From Gammaproteobacteria bacterium RIFCSPHIGHO2_12_FULL_36_30 (GTDB lineage: Bacteria; Pseudomonadota; Gammaproteobacteria; Coxiellales; Coxiellaceae): 64,000 nucleotides of DNA. Under the pieces are notes generated by a model, which was given only the letters and a program-made list of their open reading frames with translations, had not been told where the DNA came from and did not search any database. Below are positions 8,840 through 18,100 of this stretch, in pieces. Both the position numbers and the translations under genes were made by a program. The stretch is taken from contig MGXU01000001.1 of NCBI GenBank assembly GCA_001801815.1, positions 62,001 to 126,000 on the forward strand, written 5' to 3'. Positions within the stretch are counted from its first letter, which is position 1. Each line of letters starts with the position of its first letter.

Positions 8840-9979
8840 CTATACAAATTCCTGCCACACAACTACTACCTTCAGTGTATTATTTTTTTGCGGTTGTGTA
8901 ACTAATAAACTTTTCAATTGCACCAAATGATGATCATATTCTGCTTGTTCTTCGACTAAAAAATACTGGCTGGTCGTTGTCATATTATTTAAAGTTGCAA
9001 TTCCAGCAGGTTGCGCGCAATTTTTGAGAAATGTATTGGTATCGGCAAAAACACCGTATTTTTTTCGACAAGCCGCTAAACTTTCTGCTTGAGGTAATGT
9101 GAGTGTTGGATCCATTGTTAAAAAAACAGGTGCGGAAGCGCTGTTAATGTTAATTGGTGTTTCAGTTTGATTATTTGCTGTTGTTGGACTTGTTGGATTT
9201 GCTGGTGTAGTTGGATTTGCAGGTGCATTTGGATTTGTTGGAGCTGCTGGATTTGCAGCTGCATTTGAATCAGCTGGCGCAGCGGGATTTGTAGAATTTG
9301 CCGGAGAATTCGGTGTATTTGCATTTGCTGTATTATTTACACTTTGATTTGCTGATGCCGGCGGCGCAATTGGTAATGCTGTAATATAAGGTTCCAATGC
9401 AGAAAAAATTTGTGGCGTCACACCATTTACCAATCTTAATTCACTGATGTTTGCCATTTCTGTTTCTGGCGCACGATATGCAGGATGTAATGATAAATAA
9501 TACGGATCTTGTGAATTGCTTGTCATCCAAATTGTAATTGCTTGTGCAATATTGTTCGCCGTTGTTTGCGGAATACCTTGCACAACTGCTTGCAGCAACG
9601 CAACAAATTTCGGCTGATTTGCAGTGTAAACTAATTCATTAATATTAAATTTACCTTGTTCGTCATCTAACGTTCCTGTTAATACCATGTTATTTAATTT
9701 TATCTTCGGCAGTTTGGTTTTGAGTGGCACAAATTGCGCTGGTGGATTTTTTGTATTCGCCCATTGCGATGCATATTTTATCACTTCATTTCCAGCAATT
9801 ATTTGCAAACTTTGTAAATTTAAATAACTTTGATCTGAGCTGATAATCAAACCACCTTCATGAATTAATAATCGTTGTTGCACAATTAATGCAACTGAAA
9901 TAATTGCAGCGATTGCCGTTATAAATAATGCGCTAATAAGCGCACCGCCTTTATAAAAATATTTATTGCGCTTGCGCAT
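8840..9979 (-). CDS. gspK: Type II secretion minor pseudopilin GspK
   Basis: GspK caps the pseudopilus with GspI and GspJ. The prepilin peptidase site is K-G-G-A-L followed by a hydrophobic helix. I start at ATG 9979 (379 residues) so that the leader is short and basic; the frame extends to 10009. The globular part includes G-x-x-x-D-E-Q-G-K-F-N-I-N, typical of the family, and a C-terminal helix-hairpin segment (I-N-I-N-S-A). Between them (about residues 206-274; bases 9158-9364) lies an unusual low-complexity run of Pro, Asn, Ala and Thr. It overlaps gspJ by 17 bp. Confidence 0.88.
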   Translation of the reverse strand: MRKRNKYFYKGGALISALFITAIAAIISVALIVQQRLLIHEGGLIISSDQSYLNLQSLQIIAGNEVIKYASQWANTKNPPAQFVPLKTKLPKIKLNNMVLTGTLDDEQGKFNINELVYTANQPKFVALLQAVVQGIPQTTANNIAQAITIWMTSNSQDPYYLSLHPAYRAPETEMANISELRLVNGVTPQIFSALEPYITALPIAPPASANQSVNNTANANTPNSPANSTNPAAPADSNAAANPAAPTNPNAPANPTTPANPTSPTTANNQTETPININSASAPVFLTMDPTLTLPQAESLAACRKKYGVFADTNTFLKNCAQPAGIATLNNMTTTSQYFLVEEQAEYDHHLVQLKSLLVTQPQKNNTLKVVVVWQEFV

Positions 9980-10610
9980 AAATACCTCTTGCAGGAACAG
10001 GAAAAACACCTTGTATCACACCCGCATCTTTTAAATGCATCACCATTAAAACTACTTTTGGTAATGGCGATTGACTTTCTTGCTGCATATTCGTTCCAGT
10101 TGATGGCGGCCAACTCGATGATTTCGATCCATCATCCGCAATAAATTGCCACTGAATAGATTGCACATTTGATAATAATACTTGTGATTCAGCTTCTGCA
10201 TGTGGCGGTTGATCGAGTACGTCCCACGTTAATCGCTCTAATTTATTTTTTCTAATAACATAACCGATACGCTGCATATTGCTTTGTCGATTTAAATTAA
10301 ATGGATTTAATAGTCCAGTGCGCGTAAAAGTAATTCCGCCACCGCCAGATGCAACAAATGCAGCTTCTGAATGTCCATCTGAATTACGAATTTTTCTATC
10401 AATCGCTTGAGCAATATCGCGTCGCAATAATGTCATCGTGATTTGTAATTGCAATAATTGTTTATCAGATTTTTTTAATTGTTCGTGTGATTTAATAATA
10501 GTATGCAAACTCATCGCAGCTAATACACCTAAAATTGCAAAGATCATAAGCGCGACAAGAATTTCAATTAATGTAAAACCTTTTTGCGATCGGCGGATTT
10601 TATTAAACAT
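9963..10610 (-). CDS. gspJ: Type II secretion minor pseudopilin GspJ
   Basis: Minor pseudopilin of the tip complex. It has the class III signal K-G-F-T-L-I-E-I-L-V-A-L (cleavage after Gly, with Glu at +5) followed by one hydrophobic helix. The globular domain includes L-L-R-R-D-I-A-Q-A-I-D-R, the helix typical of GspJ, and late W-x-F-x-x-D-G. Length (215 residues) is normal. Start and stop both overlap neighbours, by 8 bp with gspI and 17 bp with gspK. Confidence 0.9.
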   Translation of the reverse strand: MFNKIRRSQKGFTLIEILVALMIFAILGVLAAMSLHTIIKSHEQLKKSDKQLLQLQITMTLLRRDIAQAIDRKIRNSDGHSEAAFVASGGGGITFTRTGLLNPFNLNRQSNMQRIGYVIRKNKLERLTWDVLDQPPHAEAESQVLLSNVQSIQWQFIADDGSKSSSWPPSTGTNMQQESQSPLPKVVLMVMHLKDAGVIQGVFPVPARGIYAQAQ

Positions 10611-10959
10611 AACCCTCCACTGATGTAATTAATTTATTTCGTAAATTCACTTTAATTGTAATTTGTGTAAGACCAGATAATTGTGATGATGAAATACTTT
10701 GCGCATCCCAATTCCATTCTTGATTTAGCATTTTTGTTTTGCCTGATACATTATTTCCTGCTTTGGGCGCAGGAATAATTCCAGTTTGCATTTCAGATAA
10801 AACATTTAATCCAACCCAATGTGCAGTGACATCATCACGCACAAGAATTGCTGTGTGCACGCTGTCATTTGTTGCTTTAATTGCAGCGCCAAGTGCGATT
10901 GCAATAATTAATAATGCAATTAAAACTTCAATTAATGTAAATGCTTTTTGTTTTTTCAT
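10603..10959 (-). CDS. gspI: Type II secretion minor pseudopilin GspI
   Basis: Short (118-residue) minor pseudopilin. The leader K-K-Q-K-A-F-T-L-I-E-V-L-I-A-L-L-I carries the conserved Glu+5; the residue before the mature F is Ala instead of Gly, which prepilin peptidases tolerate. A-L-G-A-A, the N-x-L-S-E-M-Q segment and E-W-N-W-D-A are the usual GspI landmarks. It overlaps gspH by 4 bp and gspJ by 8 bp. Confidence 0.9.
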   Translation of the reverse strand: MKKQKAFTLIEVLIALLIIAIALGAAIKATNDSVHTAILVRDDVTAHWVGLNVLSEMQTGIIPAPKAGNNVSGKTKMLNQEWNWDAQSISSSQLSGLTQITIKVNLRNKLITSVEGYV

Positions 10960-11453
10960 TTCACAACAACAACCCCATTATTTTTCACTGTAATTAAAAA
11001 ATGATTCTTCGCGCCATTTAATTCTAAAACAAACGGCGTTACAAAACCGCTTGGCAAAAATAAAATTTGTGGATCAGTTTTTTTGGAATCGCTCGATTCA
11101 AATGCAGAAATTGATTTTATATCTGCGTTAAATACTTTTCTAAATGCATTTGAATTAGATAATGCATCATTTTGTAATGATTTCCATTCACCGGTTTTTT
11201 TTTCAAGTTCAATTTCATATTGATAAAATTGATAACCTTTATTTGTCACACTCAAACCTAATACTTCAGGCGTTAAAATTGCTTGTTGTTGCGCAACAGA
11301 AATAACACGGACAAATTGATCGACAATAATTTTTTCGCGACGTCCGCGACCAAATTGTCCGAATGCAACAACAGCAACTGCGGTGATGATGGCAGTAATA
11401 AGAAGAACAATTAATACTTCAATTAAAGTGAAACCGCGATTATTGAGTCGCAT
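10956..11453 (-). CDS. gspH: Type II secretion minor pseudopilin GspH
   Basis: Pseudopilin with the signal N-N-R-G-F-T-L-I-E-V-L-I-V-L-L and a long mature domain containing Q-F-V-R-V-I-S-V-A-Q-Q-Q-A-I, the helix common in GspH/FimT proteins. The open frame extends to 11561, but that would add 36 residues with no leader-like features. ATG 11453 places a five-residue leader before the cleavage Gly and gives 165 residues. The gene then overlaps gspG by 14 bp. Confidence 0.88.
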   Translation of the reverse strand: MRLNNRGFTLIEVLIVLLITAIITAVAVVAFGQFGRGRREKIIVDQFVRVISVAQQQAILTPEVLGLSVTNKGYQFYQYEIELEKKTGEWKSLQNDALSNSNAFRKVFNADIKSISAFESSDSKKTDPQILFLPSGFVTPFVLELNGAKNHFLITVKNNGVVVVK

Positions 11454-11862
11454 TCCAATTTCCAATTTTCTTTGTGCTGCCCGGCGGACCATTTGACCAA
11501 ATATCAATACTGCCATGTTGACCTGGATGCAAGTAATGATATTTATTTCCCCATGGATCAACTGGTAATTTTTTCAAATAACCACCTGATGCCCAATTTT
11601 GCGGGGTGGGCGAGCTGCTCGGTTTTGTAACCAATGCTTGAATACCTTGTGATGTGGACGGATAAAATCCATTATCCAATTTATATAACGCCATTGCATT
11701 TTGAATGCCTAAAATACCCTGTTGCGCAGCAGTCATTTTCGCTTGTTCAGGACGTTTTAAAATATTCGGCACAATAATTGCCGCTAAAATAGCGAGAATA
11801 ACAACAACGACCATGACTTCGATTAAAGTGAAGCCGCGTATAATACTTTTTTTCATTAACAT
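11440..11862 (-). CDS. gspG: Type II secretion major pseudopilin GspG
   Basis: The major pseudopilin, which polymerises to push substrates through the secretin. Cleavage site R-G-F-T-L-I-E-V-M-V-V-V-V-I-L. The mature domain has the diagnostic D-P-W-G-N-K-Y-x-Y-L-x-P-G-x-H-G block, followed by D-I-W-S-N-G and a final I-G-N-W, the calcium-site region of GspG. I use ATG 11862 (140 residues) because GAGG lies 6 bases upstream; a TTG at 11874 is also in frame. It sits between gspF and gspH as in most gsp operons. Confidence 0.95.
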   Translation of the reverse strand: MLMKKSIIRGFTLIEVMVVVVILAILAAIIVPNILKRPEQAKMTAAQQGILGIQNAMALYKLDNGFYPSTSQGIQALVTKPSSSPTPQNWASGGYLKKLPVDPWGNKYHYLHPGQHGSIDIWSNGPPGSTKKIGNWNATQ

Positions 11863-11870
11863 ATTTTTCC

Positions 11871-13106
11871 TCAACTCACATTATCCAACGCAAAAATAGG
11901 CAACATAATCGCCAACACAATATATAACACGATACCACCCATCACTAAAATCATCAAAGGTTCAAATAAAGTTAACGCTGTTTGAATTAATCCTTCAACA
12001 TCTTTTTCTAAATAACTTGCGCCTTTTTCCAGCATAGAATCTAATTGACCGCTTGCTTCACCGCTTGCAACTAAATGTAAAAACATCGGCGCAAAACAAT
12101 CTGTTTTTTGTAATGCAACGTGAATGGGCGATCCTTCGCGCACTTGTGTAATCGCTTGTTCAATTTTTTCAGACATCGGCAATGGTTTCACTAATCCAAC
12201 CGCTGCATGCATGGCTTCTAAAACTGGAACGGAAGCTGCATTTAAAATACCAAGCGTTCTTCCAAATCGTGCGCCATTAATTGTTTTAATTGCTCGACCA
12301 ATCACGGGAATTTTCAACATCATCACTTGCACTTTTCTGCGAAATGTTTTTGTTTTTAATGCGCGCGCCCATAAAAAAATAAAAATAATAATTGCGCCGA
12401 GTAAATATAATCCATAATTTTGCACAAACTGACTGATACCAATTAAAATTTGTGTTGCTAATGGTAATGTTTGATTTGTTTGTGAAAAAACATTAATAAT
12501 TTTTGGCACAACATAAATTAATAAAAATATTACAATAGAAAGTGAAACGCTCATCATCATGATTGGATAAACTAAAGCTTGTTTTATTTTTTGTCGAATA
12601 TAATGTTGCTTCTCAGTGTATTCGGCAAGTTGATCTAATACTTGCCCTAATTTTCCAGTGCGTTCGCCTGCTGCAACGGTTGTGCGATATAATGCTGGAA
12701 ATGCAGCGGGATAATCATTCATGCCATCTGCTAATGCGTAACCTTCTAATACTTTTCCGCGCACACCTAATAAAATTTGTTTGATAGATTGTTTTTCTGT
12801 TTGTTCTGAAACGGCAGTTAACATTTCATCAACAGGAATTCCTGCTTGCAATAATGTTGACATTTGTCTTGTTACTAAAGATAAATCAGCTGGCGATATT
12901 TTTCGCGCACCCCAAGAAAATAGCGATTTTCTCGATGAATCTGATGATTTTTTTTGGGTGACTTGTCCTGAAATTGCATCGACAGTTAATGGTGTTAATT
13001 GTTTTTCGCGTAATTGTTGTCGCACTGCACGTGCAGAATCGCCTTCAGCAACACCTTTGATGCGTTTGCCGTTTGAGTCAAGTGCGATGTATTGAAATGC
13101 GGTCAT
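11871..13106 (-). CDS. gspF: Type II secretion polytopic membrane protein GspF
   Basis: Central membrane protein of the assembly platform. The 411-residue chain has an N-terminal cytoplasmic domain (A-F-Q-Y-I-A-L-D at residues 3-10), then two homologous T2SF domains each carrying the L-L-x-A-G-I-P-V / A-S-G-E-A-S-G-type motif, with three membrane segments (about 178-205, 228-250 and 380-405). The first gene junction overlaps gspE by 1 bp. Length and motifs match the family. Confidence 0.95.
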   Translation of the reverse strand: MTAFQYIALDSNGKRIKGVAEGDSARAVRQQLREKQLTPLTVDAISGQVTQKKSSDSSRKSLFSWGARKISPADLSLVTRQMSTLLQAGIPVDEMLTAVSEQTEKQSIKQILLGVRGKVLEGYALADGMNDYPAAFPALYRTTVAAGERTGKLGQVLDQLAEYTEKQHYIRQKIKQALVYPIMMMSVSLSIVIFLLIYVVPKIINVFSQTNQTLPLATQILIGISQFVQNYGLYLLGAIIIFIFLWARALKTKTFRRKVQVMMLKIPVIGRAIKTINGARFGRTLGILNAASVPVLEAMHAAVGLVKPLPMSEKIEQAITQVREGSPIHVALQKTDCFAPMFLHLVASGEASGQLDSMLEKGASYLEKDVEGLIQTALTLFEPLMILVMGGIVLYIVLAIMLPIFALDNVS

Positions 13107-14602
13107 TAATCTTCTGCCGTAACACGTAATACTTCTTCAACAGTTGTTTCACCTAACAATACTTTTCTAAATCCATCGTATCGCATACTTTTTGAAAATG
13201 TTCTCGCATAATGTTCCATATCCGCTTCACTTTGATTGGAATGAATCATCGCTTGTAATTTTGTATCGAGCGGAATAACTTCGTAAATTCCAATACGTCC
13301 GTGAAAACCAGTTTGACCGCATCGATCACAACCTTTCGGTTTATAAATTTTAAATTTTTCTGGATCGTCGCTCATATTCATTAATTTGCGAATCGAATCA
13401 TCTGCAATTTCAGGCACTTTACAATATTGACATAACACACGCACTAAACGTTGTGATGCAACGCCGATAATGGTTGATGATAATAAAAATGGTTCTGCAC
13501 CCATGTCGCGCAAACGCGCAATCGCACCAATTGCGCTATTTGTGTGTAAAGTGGATAACACTAAATGTCCTGTTAAACTCGCTTGAATTGCCATTTCAAC
13601 TGTTTCTAAATCTCGAATTTCTCCGACCATCACAATATCTGGATCTTGCCGCAAAATTGCGCGTAATCCGCGCGCAAAAGTCATGCCAATTTTGGTATTA
13701 ACTTGTGTTTGACCAATGCCAGATAAATAATATTCGATTGGATCTTCAACCGTTAAAATATTTCGTGTTGCATTATTTAATGTTGTTAACATTGCATAAA
13801 GTGTTGTTGTTTTTCCAGATCCTGTTGGACCTGTCATTAAAATAATTCCGTGTGGGTGTGCAATTAAATCTATCATTGCGTGATAACTTTCGTCTGACAT
13901 TCCTAATTTTGATAAATCAAGTGGCACTGCTTGTTTATCCAGTAAACGTAATACAATTCGCTCGCCGTGATGTGTTGGAATAGTTGAAACACGCACGTCG
14001 ACACTTCGTCCTGCAATTTTAAGTGAAATACGACCATCTTGCGGCAAACGTTTTTCTGCAATATCTAATTTCGCCATGACTTTTACACGTGAAGTTAATA
14101 ATGGCGCTAATCCACGCGGCGGTTCTAATACTTCACGCAACAAACCATCAATGCGAAAACGAATAACTAATCGTTCATCAAATGTTTCAAAATGAATATC
14201 AGAAGCAGATTGTTTTATTGCTTGTGTTAAAACTGCATTAATTAAGCGAATAACAGGTGCATCATCTTCTGTTTCTAATAAATCAGCTGTTTTGGGTAAT
14301 TCCGACATCATCGTTTGTAAATCTAAATCTTCTTCGATGTCTGTAATTGCAGCCATTGCAGAGCTTGTTGATGTTTCGTATGCTTTTGATAATAATTTTT
14401 CAAAATCATTTTGCGCAACAGGAATTAATTCAATTGGCTTTTGAAAATAGCGGCGTAATTCAACTAATGTTTCTGGATTGACAGTTGGTAAATAACAAAT
14501 TGATGCGGAGTTTTCATTTTCAGATTGTAAAAAAACACCATTTTTTTTCGCAAAATGAAAAGATAAACGGTGAAATTTTTTTTGAGGATTCTCGCTCACC
14601 AT
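13106..14602 (-). CDS. gspE: Type II secretion ATPase GspE
   Basis: Hexameric ATPase powering pseudopilus assembly. Walker A GPTGSGKTTT, Asp box (T-V-E-D-P-I-E), Walker B (D-P-D-I-V-M-V-G-E-I-R-D) and His box (T-G-H-L-V-L-S-T-L-H-T-N) are all present. So is the tetra-cysteine zinc site (C-Q-Y-C then C-D-R-C) that separates GspE from PilT. The 498-residue length is standard. The start is an ATG with no clear ribosome site, 21 bp after the gspD stop, so it may depend on translation of gspD. Confidence 0.96.
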   Translation of the reverse strand: MVSENPQKKFHRLSFHFAKKNGVFLQSENENSASICYLPTVNPETLVELRRYFQKPIELIPVAQNDFEKLLSKAYETSTSSAMAAITDIEEDLDLQTMMSELPKTADLLETEDDAPVIRLINAVLTQAIKQSASDIHFETFDERLVIRFRIDGLLREVLEPPRGLAPLLTSRVKVMAKLDIAEKRLPQDGRISLKIAGRSVDVRVSTIPTHHGERIVLRLLDKQAVPLDLSKLGMSDESYHAMIDLIAHPHGIILMTGPTGSGKTTTLYAMLTTLNNATRNILTVEDPIEYYLSGIGQTQVNTKIGMTFARGLRAILRQDPDIVMVGEIRDLETVEMAIQASLTGHLVLSTLHTNSAIGAIARLRDMGAEPFLLSSTIIGVASQRLVRVLCQYCKVPEIADDSIRKLMNMSDDPEKFKIYKPKGCDRCGQTGFHGRIGIYEVIPLDTKLQAMIHSNQSEADMEHYARTFSKSMRYDGFRKVLLGETTVEEVLRVTAED

Positions 14603-14623
14603 ATGTTCGCTTCACTCGCACGC

Positions 14624-16798
14624 TCACTCATGAACTTCCGAATAATTTTTTTTCACATCCGCATTCATTTTTGTTGCGCTCGGTTGCGGTAATTGTGGCA
14701 TCGGTGCAATCGGCGGTGGCAATTTTGCAGTGGGTTCTTTTAATCGCGGCAATAATGGAACCGAACCTGGTTTTGTCACTGCATTCGTTGCTAAATCTAC
14801 TTCTTGATGCCGAATATAAGCATAACGATTCATAGTTTGTTTATTTGCAGAATGTTTCGACATAATCACGGGGCGAATAAATACCATCAAACTTGTTTTT
14901 TTAATTTGATGTGTGTCATAACGAAATAAATGTCCGATGATTGGTAATTCGCCTAAAACAGGTATTTTTTCAGTGGTTTTTTCATCTGTATTATTCATTA
15001 AACCACCGAGCACTAAAATATCACCGCTTTTAACAAGCACGTATGTTTTGATTTTGCTGGTATCAAGTGTGGGATTATCATTGCTGTCTCCGCTGCCAAC
15101 ACTACTGTCTGAAGCAGTCGCTTCTACGACAGTATTATCTTGTTGCAACAGTGCCATGCGTATCATGTTGTTGGGACTAATATGCGGCGTAACATCCAAA
15201 CTCAATGCAACATCGGTACGCTTAATTGTATTATACGGTGTCACAATATTTTGAGCTGCATTCCCAGTCGTCGCCGATGACGCACCCTGATATTGTGTAT
15301 TTGCCAAACCAAGATTTTGTCCATCAGTAATGCTTGCTTTTTCATTATTCAAAACAACAACTGATGGCGTTGCCAATACATCGGTTGCACTATTTTGTTT
15401 TAATGCATGTAATATCGCAATTAAATTACCATCTGGTAAAAATCCAAAATTGTGATTCGCATTCATTGCAAATGTATTATCAGATCCCAATGTTGCAGAT
15501 GCAGTTGCTGTTGAACCCGCTGCAATTGCAGCGCCATCTGATGTTCCCCAGACAATACCTAATTTATTTAATAAATTTTCATCTATTTTTACGATGATTG
15601 CTTCGACTAATACTTCTTTTGGTTTTGTATCAAGTCGACGAATCACGCGTAATAAACCTGTCATCATCGCTTTTGGCGCATGAATAATAACTGCATTCGT
15701 GCTAATTTCTGCTTGAACAGAAACATTGCTGCCGCCGCTGCTTGTTGAGGTTGCCGCTGTTTTTCCAGTTGCTTCTGCTTCCGAAACAGTCATACCTTGC
15801 GCGACTTTTGTTAAAATCGGCGCTAGTTTTTTTGCATCTAAATAATTTAAAACAACAACGCGTGTATCATCACCGCCAGAACCTGGTTGATCTAATTCAT
15901 TAATTAAATTTTTCATTTCTAATTGATTTGCTAAATTCGCGCTGATTAAAATACTATTATTTTCGCTGTCTGATGCAACTGTTGCATTACTCGCAACACC
16001 TTGTGATGCAGCGCCGCTTTGCAATGATTTAATAATGGAGACAATTTTTTTCGCATTTGCATAATGTAAATGCACAACAGTAATTTGATCGGAATTCGCA
16101 ACATCCATTTGATGAATGACATTTACCAAACGTTTTATGTTTGATGCCGTGCCCGCTAAAATTAATGCGTTTGATGGTAAATATGCTGTGACACTTCCCG
16201 ATTGTGACATTAAAGGTCTTAAAACAGGCACTAATTCAGTTGCAGAGACATGATTCACCGGAACAACACGCACAACAATTTCATCGCCGATTCCAGGATT
16301 ATTTTTTGTTGCAACTTGTCGTGATAATGCATTCGCATCCATCGACGGCACAATTTTAATTATATTTCCCGATGGAATTGCAACGTATTGCAATAATTGC
16401 AACATAGATAAAAATACTTGATACAATTCATCTGGTGTCATTGGTTTTTGCGAAACCAAAGTAACTGTTCCGTGCACGCGCGGATCAATAATAAAATTTT
16501 TGCCGGTTAAAACAGAAACGGTTTGAATAACGGCGCGAATGTCTGCATTTTTTAAATTCCAGATTTGTGCGCTGTCGTTTGGATTTTGTATTGTGTTTTG
16601 TGCTGGAACAATTGGTGTTGTGATTTGTGCTGGTTGTGTTGTTGCTGCGTTGACCGCTGGAATTACAGCTGGTGTTGTTGGGGCAACCGCTGGCGCTGGA
16701 ACAGGCGCCGGTTTAACTGGCGCCGTAATCGCAAGACAAGAAGTAGCAACCGCCACTAAAACGAAAAATGCATATCGTGCTAATCGCTTTCCATGCAT
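14624..16798 (-). CDS. gspD: Type II secretion outer-membrane secretin GspD
   Basis: Forms the outer-membrane secretin channel. After a signal peptide (about 1-25) and a Pro/Ala/Thr-rich linker come the N0 domain (W-N-L-K-N-A-D-I-R-A-V-I), N1-N3 repeats (I-V-R-V-V-P-V-N-H-V, T-V-V-H-L-H-Y-A) and the secretin core with L-A-T-P-S-V-V-V-L-N-N and V-L-G-G-L-M. I begin at ATG 16798 (724 residues), where a basic-hydrophobic signal starts. The frame runs on to 16885, but the extra 29 residues would bury the signal. The protein ends in a Pro-rich tail. First gene of the leftward gsp operon; a 17-bp inverted repeat lies upstream. Confidence 0.93.
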   Translation of the reverse strand: MHGKRLARYAFFVLVAVATSCLAITAPVKPAPVPAPAVAPTTPAVIPAVNAATTQPAQITTPIVPAQNTIQNPNDSAQIWNLKNADIRAVIQTVSVLTGKNFIIDPRVHGTVTLVSQKPMTPDELYQVFLSMLQLLQYVAIPSGNIIKIVPSMDANALSRQVATKNNPGIGDEIVVRVVPVNHVSATELVPVLRPLMSQSGSVTAYLPSNALILAGTASNIKRLVNVIHQMDVANSDQITVVHLHYANAKKIVSIIKSLQSGAASQGVASNATVASDSENNSILISANLANQLEMKNLINELDQPGSGGDDTRVVVLNYLDAKKLAPILTKVAQGMTVSEAEATGKTAATSTSSGGSNVSVQAEISTNAVIIHAPKAMMTGLLRVIRRLDTKPKEVLVEAIIVKIDENLLNKLGIVWGTSDGAAIAAGSTATASATLGSDNTFAMNANHNFGFLPDGNLIAILHALKQNSATDVLATPSVVVLNNEKASITDGQNLGLANTQYQGASSATTGNAAQNIVTPYNTIKRTDVALSLDVTPHISPNNMIRMALLQQDNTVVEATASDSSVGSGDSNDNPTLDTSKIKTYVLVKSGDILVLGGLMNNTDEKTTEKIPVLGELPIIGHLFRYDTHQIKKTSLMVFIRPVIMSKHSANKQTMNRYAYIRHQEVDLATNAVTKPGSVPLLPRLKEPTAKLPPPIAPMPQLPQPSATKMNADVKKNYSEVHE

Positions 16799-16854
16799 TG
16801 CGCAAACCCCGTCAAAATTCCTGCTAAGAATAGAATTTTCATCTTTGGGTGATC

Positions 16855-16930
16855 TTGAAGGATAATTTATTTCGAAAATGCTCATTGACTAACGTGTCAA
16901 CTCCGCTTTTCTCAATAAATTATCCTTCAA
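16855..16930. repeat. 17-bp perfect inverted repeat upstream of gspD
   Basis: Arms 16855-16871 and 16914-16930 are exact reverse complements over 17 bases and are separated by 42 bases. The structure lies just upstream of the chosen gspD start, within the untranslated leader or promoter zone of the T2SS operon. The spacer itself contains TTGAC-N6-GTCAA (about 16885-16900). It could be an operator pair or an RNA stem; neither is proven. Confidence 0.75.
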
Positions 16931-17032
16931 CCTCACCTCAAATCTGAAAATTTAGTTAATCAACCTTCAGAGCTGGAATTACTACTATCAACCCAATGAC
17001 TCAAAAAGAGATTTTAGCACGTAGTTATGGTG

Positions 17033-18037
17033 TCATTCTACGTATTTTCCTAATGTCGCCAAATGATTTAACTTTGCACGATGCAGAAAAACTTCTTGAG
17101 CTGCTTTTTTATTGTCCACTTTGCCACGCCATTTTTCCATGCAAGGTTCTTGCAAAGCTCGTGCGTAAGAAAAACTTAAATGCCAAGGCAAATTACCCAT
17201 TGCGTTCATTGCTTGTAAATGTGCTGTTGCTTGTTCAGGTGTTTGACCGCCAGATAAAAAATTAATAGATGGAACCGCTGCTGGCACAGTGCGTTTCAAA
17301 ACACGCATTGTCGCCTCAGCAACTTCTTTTACAGAAGATTGTTTCGCACATTTTTTTCCAGAAATGACCATGCTTGGTTTTAAAATAATATATTCGAGCA
17401 AAACATTTTGTTTATATAATTGCGAAAATACTTTGTGTAATACTTTCATGGATGCTTTTTCACATTGTTCGATTGTGTGCTCGCCATCAATTAAAACTTC
17501 AGGTTCAACAATTGGGACAATTCCATTGTCTTGACAAATTGCTGCATAACGCGCTAAAGATACTGCATTTAAGGCATTTACTGCTTTGGACGGAGAACAA
17601 TGTCCAACAGAATAAACCGCTCGCCATTTTGCAAAACGCGCACCTTGTGATTTATATTTCTGTAAACGCTCGCCCAATCCATCCAAACCTTGTGTAATTT
17701 GTTCTGGATTCTGCGAATTAATTGCAATTAATCCTTTATCAACTTTAATTCCCGGAACAATGCCACGATCATTTAATGCTTTTGCAAAAGGCGTTCCGTC
17801 CAACGCAGATTGATTTAAAGTTTCTTCAAATAAAATAACACCGCTGACATATTGATTTAAATCAGGTGTCATTAATAATAAATCACGATATGTACGACGT
17901 GTTTCTTCTGTTGATTCCACACCAATTGCCTGCAAACGTTTCGTAATGGTCGGAACGCTTTCATCCGCCGCCAATAATCCTTTTCCGCGCGCTGTTAATT
18001 GTGCAATGGTTGATTGTAATTCGGAAAGTGTAGTCAT
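17033..18037 (-). CDS. fba: Class I fructose-bisphosphate aldolase
   Basis: Schiff-base aldolase cleaving fructose-1,6-bisphosphate to DHAP and glyceraldehyde-3-phosphate. The G-L-L-A-A-D-E-S motif, the K-W-R segment, the P-I-V-E-P-E-V-L strand and the catalytic Lys in Y-I-I-L-K-P-S-M-V are those of the eukaryote-like class I enzyme. So is the F-L-S-G-G-Q phosphate site. ATG 18037 has GGAG six bases upstream and gives 334 residues. Many gammaproteobacteria rely on the zinc class II enzyme instead. It lies in the same orientation as pyk-pgk-gap-tkt but is separated from pyk by about 4.3 kb of accessory genes. Confidence 0.95.
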   Translation of the reverse strand: MTTLSELQSTIAQLTARGKGLLAADESVPTITKRLQAIGVESTEETRRTYRDLLLMTPDLNQYVSGVILFEETLNQSALDGTPFAKALNDRGIVPGIKVDKGLIAINSQNPEQITQGLDGLGERLQKYKSQGARFAKWRAVYSVGHCSPSKAVNALNAVSLARYAAICQDNGIVPIVEPEVLIDGEHTIEQCEKASMKVLHKVFSQLYKQNVLLEYIILKPSMVISGKKCAKQSSVKEVAEATMRVLKRTVPAAVPSINFLSGGQTPEQATAHLQAMNAMGNLPWHLSFSYARALQEPCMEKWRGKVDNKKAAQEVFLHRAKLNHLATLGKYVE

Positions 18038-18100
18038 GATGATCTCCATAAAAAATTTGTGGGGTCATCATACACGAAAAAGTGGGATTTTGGCACTGTG

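Noticed and set aside
11454-11561. 36-residue N-terminal extension of GspH
   Set aside because: Lies over gspG in another frame and would make an abnormally long prepilin leader.
16539-16865. 108-codon + frame opposite the gspD 5' region
   Set aside because: Low-complexity antisense of the Pro/Ala-rich linker; a shadow of the real gene.
16799-16885. 29-residue N-terminal extension of GspD
   Set aside because: It would place polar residues before the signal peptide and has no better ribosome site; ATG 16798 gives a normal signal sequence.
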